The notes below the pieces were generated by a model, which worked only from the letters and a program-made list of their open reading frames with translations, did not search any database and was not told where the DNA came from. A program made the position numbers and the translations under genes. Below are positions 17,141-24,817 of a stretch of 64,000 nucleotides of DNA, piece after piece (position 1 is the first letter of the stretch; each line of letters begins with the position of its first letter). The DNA comes from a filamentous cyanobacterium ESFC-1 (GTDB lineage: Bacteria; Cyanobacteriota; Cyanobacteriia; Cyanobacteriales; Spirulinaceae), in assembly GCA_000380225.1 (NCBI GenBank), contig KB904821.1, positions 2,032,012 through 2,096,011 on the forward strand, written 5' to 3'.

Positions 17141-17339
17141 TTCGTCCTACATCAACTCCTACTTGTTTTGAGAAATCTGGATTAGCATCAAACTTAATTC
17201 GTTGTAACCTCAACATCAAATCTTTATTTTGATAGGCTGCCGTTGTCTGAATTTTATTTTCGATAACCGTGTAAACTTCTTGTAACTATTCTTCGGTAAA
17301 TTATTCTAAATTGGCGTGAATAGTTTGTTTATCAACCAT
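17124..17339 (-). pseudogene. decayed antitoxin gene with two nonsense codons
   Basis: A 71-codon minus-strand frame from ATG 17337-17339 to TAA 17124-17126 reads as a plausible small antitoxin (LQEVYTVIENKIQTTAAYQN, then KDLMLRLQRIKFDANPDFSK). It has TAA at codon 13 and TAG at codon 18, both one C-to-T change from Gln codons. The PIN-toxin remnant starts within its last codons, the usual antitoxin-toxin order. Confidence 0.55.
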
Positions 17340-17501
17340 AATCAATACTTAAAAACCTATTTTCTCAAATGATAAACAACAATCCCACCCCCTTCGATAA
17401 TATGTCTTGATTTTGTGATGTCATGACAACGCGATCGCGCCACCCTTTAGAATAAACTAACGTAAAGATATCGTTAGATATACAGGAGAACCCAATAAAC
17501 T

Positions 17502-20090
17502 ATGCTAGACACCTATTATCAACACGCCGCCGAACGGGAAGCCCAAGGCATTCCCCCCCTCCCCCTCAACGCCCAACAAACCACCGAACTCTGTGAACTC
17601 CTCAAAAATCCTCCCGAAGACCAAAAAGGAGAACTCATGCTCTTGCTGCGGGACAGAGTTCCCCCTGGGGTAGACGAAGCCGCTTACGTCAAAGCCGGTT
17701 TCCTCACCGCAATTGCCAAAGACGAAATCAACTGTCCCCTCATCTCCCATCAAGGGGCCATCGACCTTTTAGGAACAATGGTCGGCGGTTACAACGTCCA
17801 ATCCCTCGTCGAACTCCTCAAATCCAGAAACACCAACACCGCCTCCGAAGCCGCCACCGCCCTTAGCAAAATCACCCTCGTCTTTGATGCCTTCAACGAC
17901 GTACTCGCCCTGTCCGACACCAACCCCTACGCCAAACAAGTCGTAGACGCATGGGCAGAAGCCGATTGGTTTATCGGACGCTCCAAAGTCCCCAAAGCCA
18001 TCACCGTCACCGTCTTCAAAGTCCCCGGCGAAACCAACACCGACGACCTTTCCCCCGCCCCCCACGCCACCACCCGGCCCGACATTCCCCTCCACGCCCT
18101 AGCAATGCTAGAGTCGAAAATGCCCGAAGGCATCGAAACCATAGCCCAACTCAAAGAAAAAGGCCACCCCGTCGCTTATGTCGGCGATGTCGTTGGTACC
18201 GGGTCTTCCCGTAAATCCGCCATCAACTCCGTCCTCTGGCACATCGGCCACGACATCCCCTGCGTCCCCAACAAACGGGCCGGCGGTTACATCCTCGGCG
18301 GCAAAATCGCCCCCATCTTCTTCAACACCGCCGAAGACTCCGGCGCACTCCCCATCGAGTGCGATGTCTCGCAACTCAACACCGGGGATGTCATCACCAT
18401 CCATCCCTACAAAGGCGAAATCACCAACGAAGCCGGAGAAGTCGTTTCCCGCTTCGACCTCAAACCCGAAACCATCCTCGATGAAGTCCGCGCCGGAGGA
18501 CGCATTCCCCTCCTCATCGGTCGCGCCCTCACCGACAAAACCCGCGACGCTTTAGGACTCGAACCCACCACCCTCTTTGTCCGTCCCTCCATCCCCGAAG
18601 ACACCGGCGTTGGCTTCACCCTCGCCCAAAAAATGGTCGGCAAAGCTTGCGGCTTAGAAGGAGTGCGTCCCAATACATCCTGCGAACCCATCATGACCAC
18701 CGTCGGTTCCCAAGACACCACCGGCCCCATGACGCGGGACGAACTCAAAGAATTGGCTTGCTTGGGCTTCAACGCCGACCTCACCCTGCAAACCTTCTGT
18801 CACACCGCCGCTTATCCCAAGCCCGTTGATGTCAGCACTCACAAACAGTTACCCGACTTCTTCTCCAATCGTGGCGGTGTCGCCCTCAAACCCGGCGACG
18901 GCATCATCCATTCCTGGTTAAACCGGATGTTACTCCCCGATACCGTCGGTACAGGGGGCGATTCTCACACCCGCTTCCCCCTCGGTATCTCCTTCCCCGC
19001 CGGTTCCGGTTTAGTCGCCTTTGCCGCCGCATTAGGAGTCATGCCCCTCGATATGCCCGAATCCGTCCTCGTCAAATTTACCGGGGAACTCCAACCCGGC
19101 GTAACCCTACGGGATATCGTCAACGCCATCCCCTGGGTGGCCATGCAGCAAGGCAAACTCACCTTCGGCACAGAAAACAAAGTCAACGTTTTCAACGGTC
19201 GCATTATGGAAATGGAAGGCTTACCCGACCTCAAAGTGGAACAAGCCTTTGAACTCACCGATGCCACCGCCGAGCGTTCTTGTTCCGGCAGTACCATTAA
19301 ACTCAGCGAGGAAACCGTCGCCGAATATCTGCGGTCGAATGTCGTCCTGCTCAAAAATATGATTGCGCGGGGCTACCAAGATGCGCGAACCCTGCTGCGT
19401 CGCGTTGCCAAAATGGAAGAATGGCTGGCCAATCCCAGCTTGATGTCTGCCGACCCTGACGCGGAATATGTAGACACCATCGAAGTCAATCTCAACGAAA
19501 TCAAAGAACCCATCGTTGCCGCCCCCAACGACCCCGACAACGTAAAACTGATGAGCGAATGCGCCGGGGATAAGGTCGATGAGGTCTTCATTGGTTCCTG
19601 CATGACCAACATCGGCCATTATCGCGCCGCCGCCAAAATTCTCGAAGGGGCAGGAGTCGTCAAAGGTCGTCTCTGGGTCTGTCCTCCCACTCGCATGGAT
19701 GAGGAACAGTTGCGTTCAGAAGGCGTTTATGGCATCTTTGCCGCCGCCGGGGCCCGGACTGAAATGCCCGGTTGTTCCCTCTGCATGGGCAACCAAGCCC
19801 GCGTCGAAGACAATGCCACCGTCTTCTCTACCTCCACCCGCAACTTCAACAACCGCATGGGTAAAGGCGCTCAAGTCTACCTCGGTTCAGCCGAACTTGC
19901 CGCCGTTTGTGCCTTACTCGGTAAAATCCCCACCGTCGAGGAATACCAAGCCATTGTCGGCGAAAAGGTAGACCCCTTCAAAGGCGATTTATACCGTTAC
20001 CTCAATTTCAACGAAATCGAAGGTTTCGAGAACTTTGGCCGCGTCGTTCCTGAGAGCGAAATGCCGAAGTTAGAAGAAGCTGCGGTTTAG
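17502..20090 (+). CDS. acnB: aconitate hydratase B / 2-methylisocitrate dehydratase
   Basis: 862 residues, the normal AcnB length. AcnB interconverts citrate and isocitrate in the TCA cycle. The N-terminal HEAT-like domain (from [20 protein letters not shown]) precedes the swivel domain ([20 protein letters not shown]), which in AcnB is N-terminal rather than C-terminal. The [4Fe-4S] ligands are Cys700 ([14 protein letters not shown]) and Cys758/Cys761 ([12 protein letters not shown]). AGGAG lies about 17 bp upstream of the ATG (17483). Codons are strongly C-ending, unlike the A+T-rich genes on both sides, and the gene contains no HIP1 octamer that I could find. A small hairpin (AGGGTGGGCTACGGCTCACC, then CT) at 20100-20121 may terminate it. 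Confidence 0.96.
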   Translation: MLDTYYQHAAEREAQGIPPLPLNAQQTTELCELLKNPPEDQKGELMLLLRDRVPPGVDEAAYVKAGFLTAIAKDEINCPLISHQGAIDLLGTMVGGYNVQSLVELLKSRNTNTASEAATALSKITLVFDAFNDVLALSDTNPYAKQVVDAWAEADWFIGRSKVPKAITVTVFKVPGETNTDDLSPAPHATTRPDIPLHALAMLESKMPEGIETIAQLKEKGHPVAYVGDVVGTGSSRKSAINSVLWHIGHDIPCVPNKRAGGYILGGKIAPIFFNTAEDSGALPIECDVSQLNTGDVITIHPYKGEITNEAGEVVSRFDLKPETILDEVRAGGRIPLLIGRALTDKTRDALGLEPTTLFVRPSIPEDTGVGFTLAQKMVGKACGLEGVRPNTSCEPIMTTVGSQDTTGPMTRDELKELACLGFNADLTLQTFCHTAAYPKPVDVSTHKQLPDFFSNRGGVALKPGDGIIHSWLNRMLLPDTVGTGGDSHTRFPLGISFPAGSGLVAFAAALGVMPLDMPESVLVKFTGELQPGVTLRDIVNAIPWVAMQQGKLTFGTENKVNVFNGRIMEMEGLPDLKVEQAFELTDATAERSCSGSTIKLSEETVAEYLRSNVVLLKNMIARGYQDARTLLRRVAKMEEWLANPSLMSADPDAEYVDTIEVNLNEIKEPIVAAPNDPDNVKLMSECAGDKVDEVFIGSCMTNIGHYRAAAKILEGAGVVKGRLWVCPPTRMDEEQLRSEGVYGIFAAAGARTEMPGCSLCMGNQARVEDNATVFSTSTRNFNNRMGKGAQVYLGSAELAAVCALLGKIPTVEEYQAIVGEKVDPFKGDLYRYLNFNEIEGFENFGRVVPESEMPKLEEAAV

Positions 20091-20141
20091 TAATCTATTA
20101 GGGTGGGCTACGGCTCACCCTATTCTGTCAGATTTTTGCGT

Positions 20142-20330
20142 ATGGGAAAAGGTCATTTCAGAAAAGCAATATCTTCTTTAGAAGCGCGGATTGCTGAACA
20201 TGAGGAAAAGATTAGATTAGAATTAAATAAAGAATTTCCCGACCAAGGATTAATTAACCATTGGCAAAAAGAAATTAAGGCTTTTAAAAAAGGGATTCAA
20301 CAAGCATTGAAAAGGCTAGGTAAGAAGTAA
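20142..20330 (+). CDS. small hypothetical protein, first of a coupled pair
   Basis: 62 residues from the ATG at 20142; the frame extends upstream into the hairpin after acnB and is probably not translated there. The protein is highly charged and helical (ISSLEARIAEHEEKIRLELN, then a basic tail KAFKKGIQQALKRLGKK), likely a coiled coil. The stop overlaps the next start (TAATG at 20328-20332), so the two genes are coupled. No family is recognised. The size and coupling would fit a toxin-antitoxin-like pair, but nothing in the sequence proves it. Confidence 0.55.
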   Translation: MGKGHFRKAISSLEARIAEHEEKIRLELNKEFPDQGLINHWQKEIKAFKKGIQQALKRLGKK

Positions 20331-20563
20331 TGCAAATAATTGGCACTGAAAACGCTACTTTAAATCACTTGATTATCGAGTTGCAAAAAGAATGCCAAAA
20401 TGTAGTTTCTTTGGTTCATCAATTACAGTTGACTGATTTGAGCGACCAGCAAAAGGGGAAAATTTTATCGGAACTTTTAGTGGCTTCGATTCATTTACAT
20501 TCTCACTGCGATGAAGACTGGCAGGATATGATTTCTGATGAGTTAGAAACTTTAGCAGATTGA
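20330..20563 (+). CDS. small hypothetical protein, second of a coupled pair
   Basis: 77 residues, acidic at the C-terminus (CDEDWQDMISDELETLAD) and helical throughout (NHLIIELQKECQNVVSLVHQ, LSDQQKGKILSELLVASIHL). Its ATG shares an A with the stop of the 62-residue gene. The xisI gene follows 22 bp downstream on the same strand, so all three are probably one transcript. The basic first protein and acidic second protein could bind each other. Confidence 0.55.
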   Translation: MQIIGTENATLNHLIIELQKECQNVVSLVHQLQLTDLSDQQKGKILSELLVASIHLHSHCDEDWQDMISDELETLAD

Positions 20564-20585
20564 GGAATAATGAAGTCATCATACA

Positions 20586-20930
20586 ATGAATGAACTAAAC
20601 CATTATCGTTTAATCGTCAAAAAAATTTTAACAGAATACCATCAAATTGCCAGTCAAACTCCTAATATTTCTGGTGTTGAAACTGTATTAGCTTTTGATG
20701 AAAATACAGACCAGTACTTATGGTTTGATATTGGTTGGCATGATAGGAGAAGGGTAAAAGCAATTTCAATTTATGTCCGGATTAAAAATGAAAAAATTTA
20801 TATCGAAGAAGATTGGACTGAGGAAGGAATTGCTAATGAGTTGTTACGAGAAGGTGTGCCAAAGGAAGATATTGTGTTAGCGTTTCACCATCCTGAAACT
20901 CGTAAGCTGACAGAATTTGCAATAGCTTAG
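20586..20930 (+). CDS. xisI: XisI family protein (fdxN element excision controlling factor)
   Basis: 114 residues, standard XisI length. Family landmarks: NHYRLIVKKILTEYHQIAS at the start, DQYLWFDIGWHDRRRVKAIS in the middle, and GVPKEDIVLAFHHPETRKLT near the end. XisI was described with XisF and XisH in control of fdxN-element excision in heterocystous cyanobacteria, but many copies occur away from any excised element. The usual partner XisH is not next to it; two tiny unrelated-looking ORFs occupy that place. Confidence 0.85.
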   Translation: MNELNHYRLIVKKILTEYHQIASQTPNISGVETVLAFDENTDQYLWFDIGWHDRRRVKAISIYVRIKNEKIYIEEDWTEEGIANELLREGVPKEDIVLAFHHPETRKLTEFAIA

Positions 20931-20944
20931 AATATTTATAGAAT

Positions 20945-21010
20945 GAATACCTCGTCATCGTCAGCGAAAAAGTAGACCTTTTCACAAGCGATTTATACCG
21001 CATTTTATTT
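20945..21010 (+). pseudogene. relic of the acnB 3' end
   Basis: The stretch GAATACCTCGTCATCGTCAG followed by CGAAAAAGTAGACCTTTTCA and AGCGATTTATACCGC aligns base for base, with scattered substitutions, to acnB 19941-19997. It lies about 1 kb downstream of the matching acnB segment, in the same orientation, with no flanking acnB sequence left. Confidence 0.7.
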
Positions 21011-21079
21011 AGCGTGAGATGGGTAGACTAGAGCAGTAACGTTTATCGAAAAAATACTAACCTAATTTGAATAAAAAAT

Positions 21080-21454
21080 ATGTTTATTGCGATTGATGGT
21101 GATAATATAGGTTCTGAACTCGAAAAATTAGTTATTTTAGGTGATACACAAAAAATCACTGAATATAGTAATTCGTTTAATAAAACAATCACGCAAATAA
21201 AAAACTATGTGCTAGATCGTGGATACATGTTAATCTTTTGTGGAGGAGATAGTTTATTATTTAAGGCCCATAAGTTTAATGCTAATGAAGAGTTACCAAA
21301 AATATTAAAATACCATTATCCTTTTTCTTTTTCAGTAGGAGTTGGAGAAACAACCTTAGAAGCATATCTTGCCTTGAATATCGCTAAGTCAAGCGGTAAA
21401 AAATGTTGGATAAGTTACAAAAATTTGACTACTATTAATCCATTAGAATATTAA
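21080..21454 (+). CDS. mCpol (minimal CRISPR polymerase) cyclic-nucleotide synthase
   Basis: 124 residues forming one palm domain of the Cas10/GGDEF type. Metal-binding residues are seen in FIAIDGDNIG (Asp6/Asp8) and FCGGDSLLF (Gly55-Gly56-Asp57), followed by a strand-turn SFSVGVGET and a helix-Lys pair ALNIAKSSGKK (Lys107/108). The size, motif order and lack of other domains match the mCpol family, described as a stand-alone relative of the Cas10 polymerase domain. It should make a cyclic di- or oligonucleotide from NTPs. The next gene, 67 bp downstream, encodes a CARF-HEPN protein, the natural receiver of such a signal. The DNA is A+T-rich with AGA-type codons and no HIP1 site, pointing to transfer. 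Confidence 0.82.
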   Translation: MFIAIDGDNIGSELEKLVILGDTQKITEYSNSFNKTITQIKNYVLDRGYMLIFCGGDSLLFKAHKFNANEELPKILKYHYPFSFSVGVGETTLEAYLALNIAKSSGKKCWISYKNLTTINPLEY

Positions 21455-21521
21455 ACAATAAATAAAATAAGATTGTGTTCACTAATCGAAAATAAAAATA
21501 ACATTATTAAGAAGTAATTCA

Positions 21522-22619
21522 ATGACTCAAAAGAAAGCTTTAGTTACAGTAGGAAATACAAATCATTTATCATTCAGAGGGATTTTGTATGCTATTAAAA
21601 AAACTCTTGGTAATTTTGATATTATACATATTTTAGATTCACAAAACTCGGCTAAAGAATCATCATACATTTCAGATTCAAAAAAAATAAAATTAGATTC
21701 GCAAGATTTAGATAAAGAAAACAATCTAATCTCCAGAAATGAGTTGATTAGACAATATTTTCCAGATGTAGAAATTCGGTCATCTATCATAAATGATGAA
21801 TCACCACAAAGTCAAATTCCTCAAAAAATGATACCTTTGATTAAAGAGTTTGGTGTGAAAAATGTTTATGTAGATCTATCTAATGGTAAAAAAATCGATA
21901 CAAGTATCTTGTATTCTGTAGTTACTATTTCAAGAATTCCAAATATATATTATTTAGATTTAAAATTCCGACCTGATGAAAATACAGACATAACTCTTAA
22001 TGAATTCGCTGACAAATGGGAGTATAAACCTATTGAACCTTTAAAAGAAATAGAGAATATTTCTAAAATTAGTCAAATTGAACTAATTTATTATGCCGAT
22101 AATATTCGTTCAGTAATAGATTCTATACAACTAACTAACTGTCAGCTTGCAATAGAAATACAGCCTACTTTAGAAAGCTCATTAATAGATTACTTTACTG
22201 CTTGTAGTGGAATAGAAACGGAATCTGAGTATTTAAGAAGATCTATTAATGGATTAGGTCAAATTTGTGAAAAAGTATGCAAGATTTTCTTTGATAAACT
22301 TGTAGACAGTGGTTATATACAAATAAATAATATAGTTGATAATCATAGAGATCGATTGAACAAAATAAGAGGATTGTTCAGCCAAGCTCGAAGTCCTAAA
22401 AATAAGAATAAAGATTCGCTAATACCCTCGCTGATTAGGGAAAGAACATACACTGTAGATGTATGCTTAGAGACGATGGTAGAATATCGCAACTTTACTT
22501 CACATCCAGATTGTCCATATTCATTTGAACAAAGTGATGCAAGATTGGCTCTCGATCTGACTTTACTAATTTTAGAGAAGGTAGCAACAGTTTTAGGCGA
22601 CGATACAGTTCTTGAATAA
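21522..22619 (+). CDS. CARF-domain protein with C-terminal HEPN-like ribonuclease domain
   Basis: 365 residues. The N-terminal half is Rossmann-like: first strand and loop ALVTVGNTNHLSFRGILYAI (residues 6-25), then the CARF signature VYVDLSNGKKIDTSILYSVV (115-134), where D-x-S-x-G-K-K matches the ligand-binding motif of Csm6/Csx1-type CARF domains. The C-terminal half is helical and contains RNFTSH (Arg323 to His328), an R-x4-H motif of HEPN nucleases, near the end as expected. Such proteins cleave RNA when a cyclic nucleotide binds the CARF domain, or in an inhibitory design when the ligand is lost. Same strand and same A+T-rich composition as the mCpol gene, so they are read as one operon. 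No other type III components are nearby. Confidence 0.75.
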   Translation: MTQKKALVTVGNTNHLSFRGILYAIKKTLGNFDIIHILDSQNSAKESSYISDSKKIKLDSQDLDKENNLISRNELIRQYFPDVEIRSSIINDESPQSQIPQKMIPLIKEFGVKNVYVDLSNGKKIDTSILYSVVTISRIPNIYYLDLKFRPDENTDITLNEFADKWEYKPIEPLKEIENISKISQIELIYYADNIRSVIDSIQLTNCQLAIEIQPTLESSLIDYFTACSGIETESEYLRRSINGLGQICEKVCKIFFDKLVDSGYIQINNIVDNHRDRLNKIRGLFSQARSPKNKNKDSLIPSLIRERTYTVDVCLETMVEYRNFTSHPDCPYSFEQSDARLALDLTLLILEKVATVLGDDTVLE

Positions 22620-22654
22620 CAAAATCATGGAAATAGAATTCGTCTCTTAAAGAC

Positions 22655-22855
22655 TTACTCTATACTTTGAATAATCTTGATGTTATTTCTCAACCATTCA
22701 TTGACTAGAACCTGAACATCAATATTTTTTTCTGCGGCGATTTGGCTGAGGAATTGATTAACATCGGGTTCGAGATAAATGGGATATTGGAAAGTCGCAT
22801 CAGGATGATAAAACTTTCCTTGTTCGGCGTTGGAAAAATTGTACTCTGATTTCAT
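22655..22855 (-). CDS. BrnA/CopG-like antitoxin
   Basis: 66 residues with a ribbon-helix-helix-like core (YPIYLEPDVNQFLSQIAAEK, then VQVLVNEWLRNNIKII). The ATG overlaps the stop of a BrnT remnant (ATGA at 22852-22855), which is the toxin-then-antitoxin order of brnTA operons. The toxin is broken, so this antitoxin is probably an orphan that may still repress its own promoter or act on a related toxin elsewhere. Intact reading frame. Confidence 0.65.
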   Translation of the reverse strand: MKSEYNFSNAEQGKFYHPDATFQYPIYLEPDVNQFLSQIAAEKNIDVQVLVNEWLRNNIKIIQSIE

Positions 22856-23046
22856 AACTTCCTGACTTGATACTCTTGTTGTTCGGTGAGAGTGGCTTTA
22901 CGGGCAGAAATAATCCGAATTAAACAGGTTTCGGGTTCGATTTATTCAAATGTATGAACGACAACTCTTAAAATGCCTGTCTCATCTAGCCCCATCGTAA
23001 TCCATCGATCTTCGTCTTGACTATGCGCTTCATCATACAGAGGAGA
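22852..23046 (-). pseudogene. BrnT toxin remnant, 5'-truncated with internal stop
   Basis: The minus strand reads LYDEAHSQDEDRWITMGLDE, then TGILRVVVHTFE, a TAA at 22942-22944, then CLIRIISARKATLTEQQEYQ and a final TGA. This matches the C-terminal half of BrnT toxins (IRIISARKAT is the best-conserved block). Upstream of 23046 the frame loses similarity and has further stops, so the N-terminal half is gone. Confidence 0.72.
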
Positions 23047-23091
23047 AAGTTTTAACCGAATACGAGATAATTTCGTCGCAAGTCACCGACG

Positions 23092-23388
23092 CTATAAACG
23101 TCTTTGCCATTGTTGTGGATTACGCTTCACATGAAAACAGGCAAGAACAAATATAATGTCATTCTCTACAATATAAAATAAGCCATAAGGAAATCTTGGT
23201 AGCAATTTTCGGCGGACATTTCTGAAAACAGTAGGATAAGCTAAAGGATTTTGTTGGACTAGAGCTAAATTTCGATCGACCACTCGAATAAATTCCGATC
23301 CAAGTTCATTGACTTGGGCTTTATACCATTCATAAGCTTCATGTAAATCAAATTCAGCTTCTTGTGAAATCTTGATTTTATACGTCAT
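23092..23388 (-). CDS. RelE/ParE-superfamily toxin
   Basis: 98 residues with the family pattern: YKIKISQEAEFDLHEAYEWY at the start, GSEFIRVVDRNLALVQQNPL in the middle, and RRKLLPRFPYGLFYIVEND followed by a final strand IIFVLACFHVKRNP. The RFPYGLFY block is typical of ParE-like plasmid-stabilisation toxins, which poison gyrase (ParE) or mRNA (RelE); the target cannot be read from sequence. It overlaps the upstream antitoxin gene by 11 bp, the usual arrangement. Confidence 0.88.
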   Translation of the reverse strand: MTYKIKISQEAEFDLHEAYEWYKAQVNELGSEFIRVVDRNLALVQQNPLAYPTVFRNVRRKLLPRFPYGLFYIVENDIIFVLACFHVKRNPQQWQRRL

Positions 23389-23602
23389 TTTTCAAGATTC
23401 TTTGTTTAACAATGTCCCAAGATTCACCTCGATCTTCAACTGTTTCATAAGCAGCTAAACGCCGTTCTAATTCTTGTTGTTGTGCTTGAGTTACCGGAAT
23501 TCGTTCGGGGTTGAGTTCGAGACTTTCCCAAATCTCTTCGATGAGTTGCAACTTTTCTGGGATACTTAATGGTAGAATTTGTGCTTGTAATGAAGGTTTC
23601 AT
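23378..23602 (-). CDS. addiction-module antitoxin (TIGR02574-type)
   Basis: 74 residues. The block LSIPEKLQLIEEIWESLELN followed by PVTQAQQQELERRLAAYE is the signature of the small antitoxins that partner ParE/RelE-like toxins. It is upstream of, and overlaps, the toxin gene, so both come from one promoter just above 23602. The two are likely a functional type II system, in contrast to the broken brnTA next door. Confidence 0.88.
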   Translation of the reverse strand: MKPSLQAQILPLSIPEKLQLIEEIWESLELNPERIPVTQAQQQELERRLAAYETVEDRGESWDIVKQRILKNDV

Positions 23603-23707
23603 CGATTTAAAATTGGAACTTTAGAATTATGATTTGAACTCGATTGAACCAGTCAATCTTAGTTATATTGTACTCAAAATTGCGAGAGTATGATGGCGCG
23701 ATCGCGT

Positions 23708-24613
23708 CTATTCTTCGAGAAAGTAATCAACATCAATTCGTTTGACTTCATAAGACGCAATGGGAGAAGCGCCAACATTATAGTCAATCATATATTCTGA
23801 CAATCGATCGCCATCAATTAAAATTATTTTACTGTCGATGTATTTTACATACTCTGTGGCTTCTTTACTAAAACCTGATGTTGTCAAAAAAATGCCTTTT
23901 TTAGCTCGATTTCCTTGCAATGCACCAGCAAATTTTTGGATTTCTGGACGACCCACTGTTCCTTCCCAACGCTTGGCTTGAATATAAATAATATCCAGTC
24001 CTAATTTATCTTCTTTGATAATACCATCTATGCCACCATCTCCCGATTTTCCGAGGGCTTGTCCTGCTTCTTTTCGAGAACCACCGTAGCCCATTTTTAC
24101 TAATAAATCGACCACTAAACGCTCAAAAAAGGTTGGAGAACATTTCAAAATAGCTTGTAATAATTCTGTGGCTAACCCTTCACGCAGTTTTTGATAAGCA
24201 GCTTCTAGGGATTCTTCGGGTGTTTCTAAAGGATGTTCTTCTTGAGTTGATTTTTGTTTGGTACTATTGCGTTTATTTTTAAATTCTAAATATTCGTCGA
24301 ATTGTTCTAAAAATTTATTATTAATCTTTTTAGGCTTATTTTGTAAAACATTTAAACCGCGTTCTTTAATGCGGAAATAACCCCGTCGTGTTGTTTCTAA
24401 TAAACCTGCTTTTTTTAAGTAAGTTCGCGCCCAACCGACACGATTATCAAAAATTTCTTGTTGACCACTGGGTAATAATTCTTTTCTTTCTGAAGGGGTA
24501 AGTTGAAATTCATCGGCAAGGGTTTCTATCGCTTCGCGGAGTGAATGCTCGTTGCGATCGCCCGCTAATTGCAGCAAGGGAAGCATAATGCTTTGATAAT
24601 CGGGAATAGGCAT
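23708..24613 (-). CDS. Mrr-type restriction endonuclease
   Basis: 301 residues. The N-terminal part is an Mrr winged-helix domain (MPIPDYQSIMLPLLQLAGDR, LLPSGQQEIFDNRVGWARTY, LKKAGLLETTRRGYFRI). A charged linker follows. The C-terminal nuclease has the PD-(D/E)xK form used by Mrr: GDGGIDGII (near 195) and IIYIQAKRWEG (near 213), where QAK replaces ExK. Mrr enzymes cut methylated foreign DNA (type IV restriction), so no methylase partner is needed and none is present. It closes the defence-like island at 20.1-24.6 kb. Confidence 0.9.
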   Translation of the reverse strand: MPIPDYQSIMLPLLQLAGDRNEHSLREAIETLADEFQLTPSERKELLPSGQQEIFDNRVGWARTYLKKAGLLETTRRGYFRIKERGLNVLQNKPKKINNKFLEQFDEYLEFKNKRNSTKQKSTQEEHPLETPEESLEAAYQKLREGLATELLQAILKCSPTFFERLVVDLLVKMGYGGSRKEAGQALGKSGDGGIDGIIKEDKLGLDIIYIQAKRWEGTVGRPEIQKFAGALQGNRAKKGIFLTTSGFSKEATEYVKYIDSKIILIDGDRLSEYMIDYNVGASPIASYEVKRIDVDYFLEE

Positions 24614-24654
24614 CAGAATGCAATTTTTAGAGTATAAAAAATAACCATAGTTTA

Positions 24655-24718
24655 AGAACCCCGGTTTCTAGCTAAAAACACAACTTTACTGTATAAGCAG
24701 GTAAGAAACCGGGGTTCT
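24655..24718. repeat. 64-bp palindromic repeat (family B), copy 1
   Basis: Ends AGAACCCCGGTTTCT and AGAAACCGGGGTTCT pair with each other. The centre (CACAACTTTACTGTATAAGC) matches the inverse of the centre of the copy at 29946-30009. Confidence 0.85.
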
Positions 24719-24786
24719 GAAGTTTCACTAATGAAACGGATTTTGATTTTATTTCATCCAACCTACACAACGATATTTAGTTAATC

Positions 24787-24817
24787 AGCAAGCCCTGAAG
24801 GGCTTACTACGAACGTT
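24787..24817. repeat. hairpin repeat (family E), copy 1
   Basis: AGCAAGCCCTGAAGGGCTTA then CTACGAACGTT. The arms AAGCCCT/AGGGCTT form a short stem. It lies at the 3' end of the minus-strand radical-SAM gene and supplies part of its stop codon region. Other copies: 36082-36111 and, diverged, 41486-41515. Confidence 0.75.

Noticed and set aside
17505..19619. Large ORFs antisense to acnB
   Set aside because: Caused by strong C-ending codon use in acnB; glycine/valine-rich low-complexity products without family motifs.
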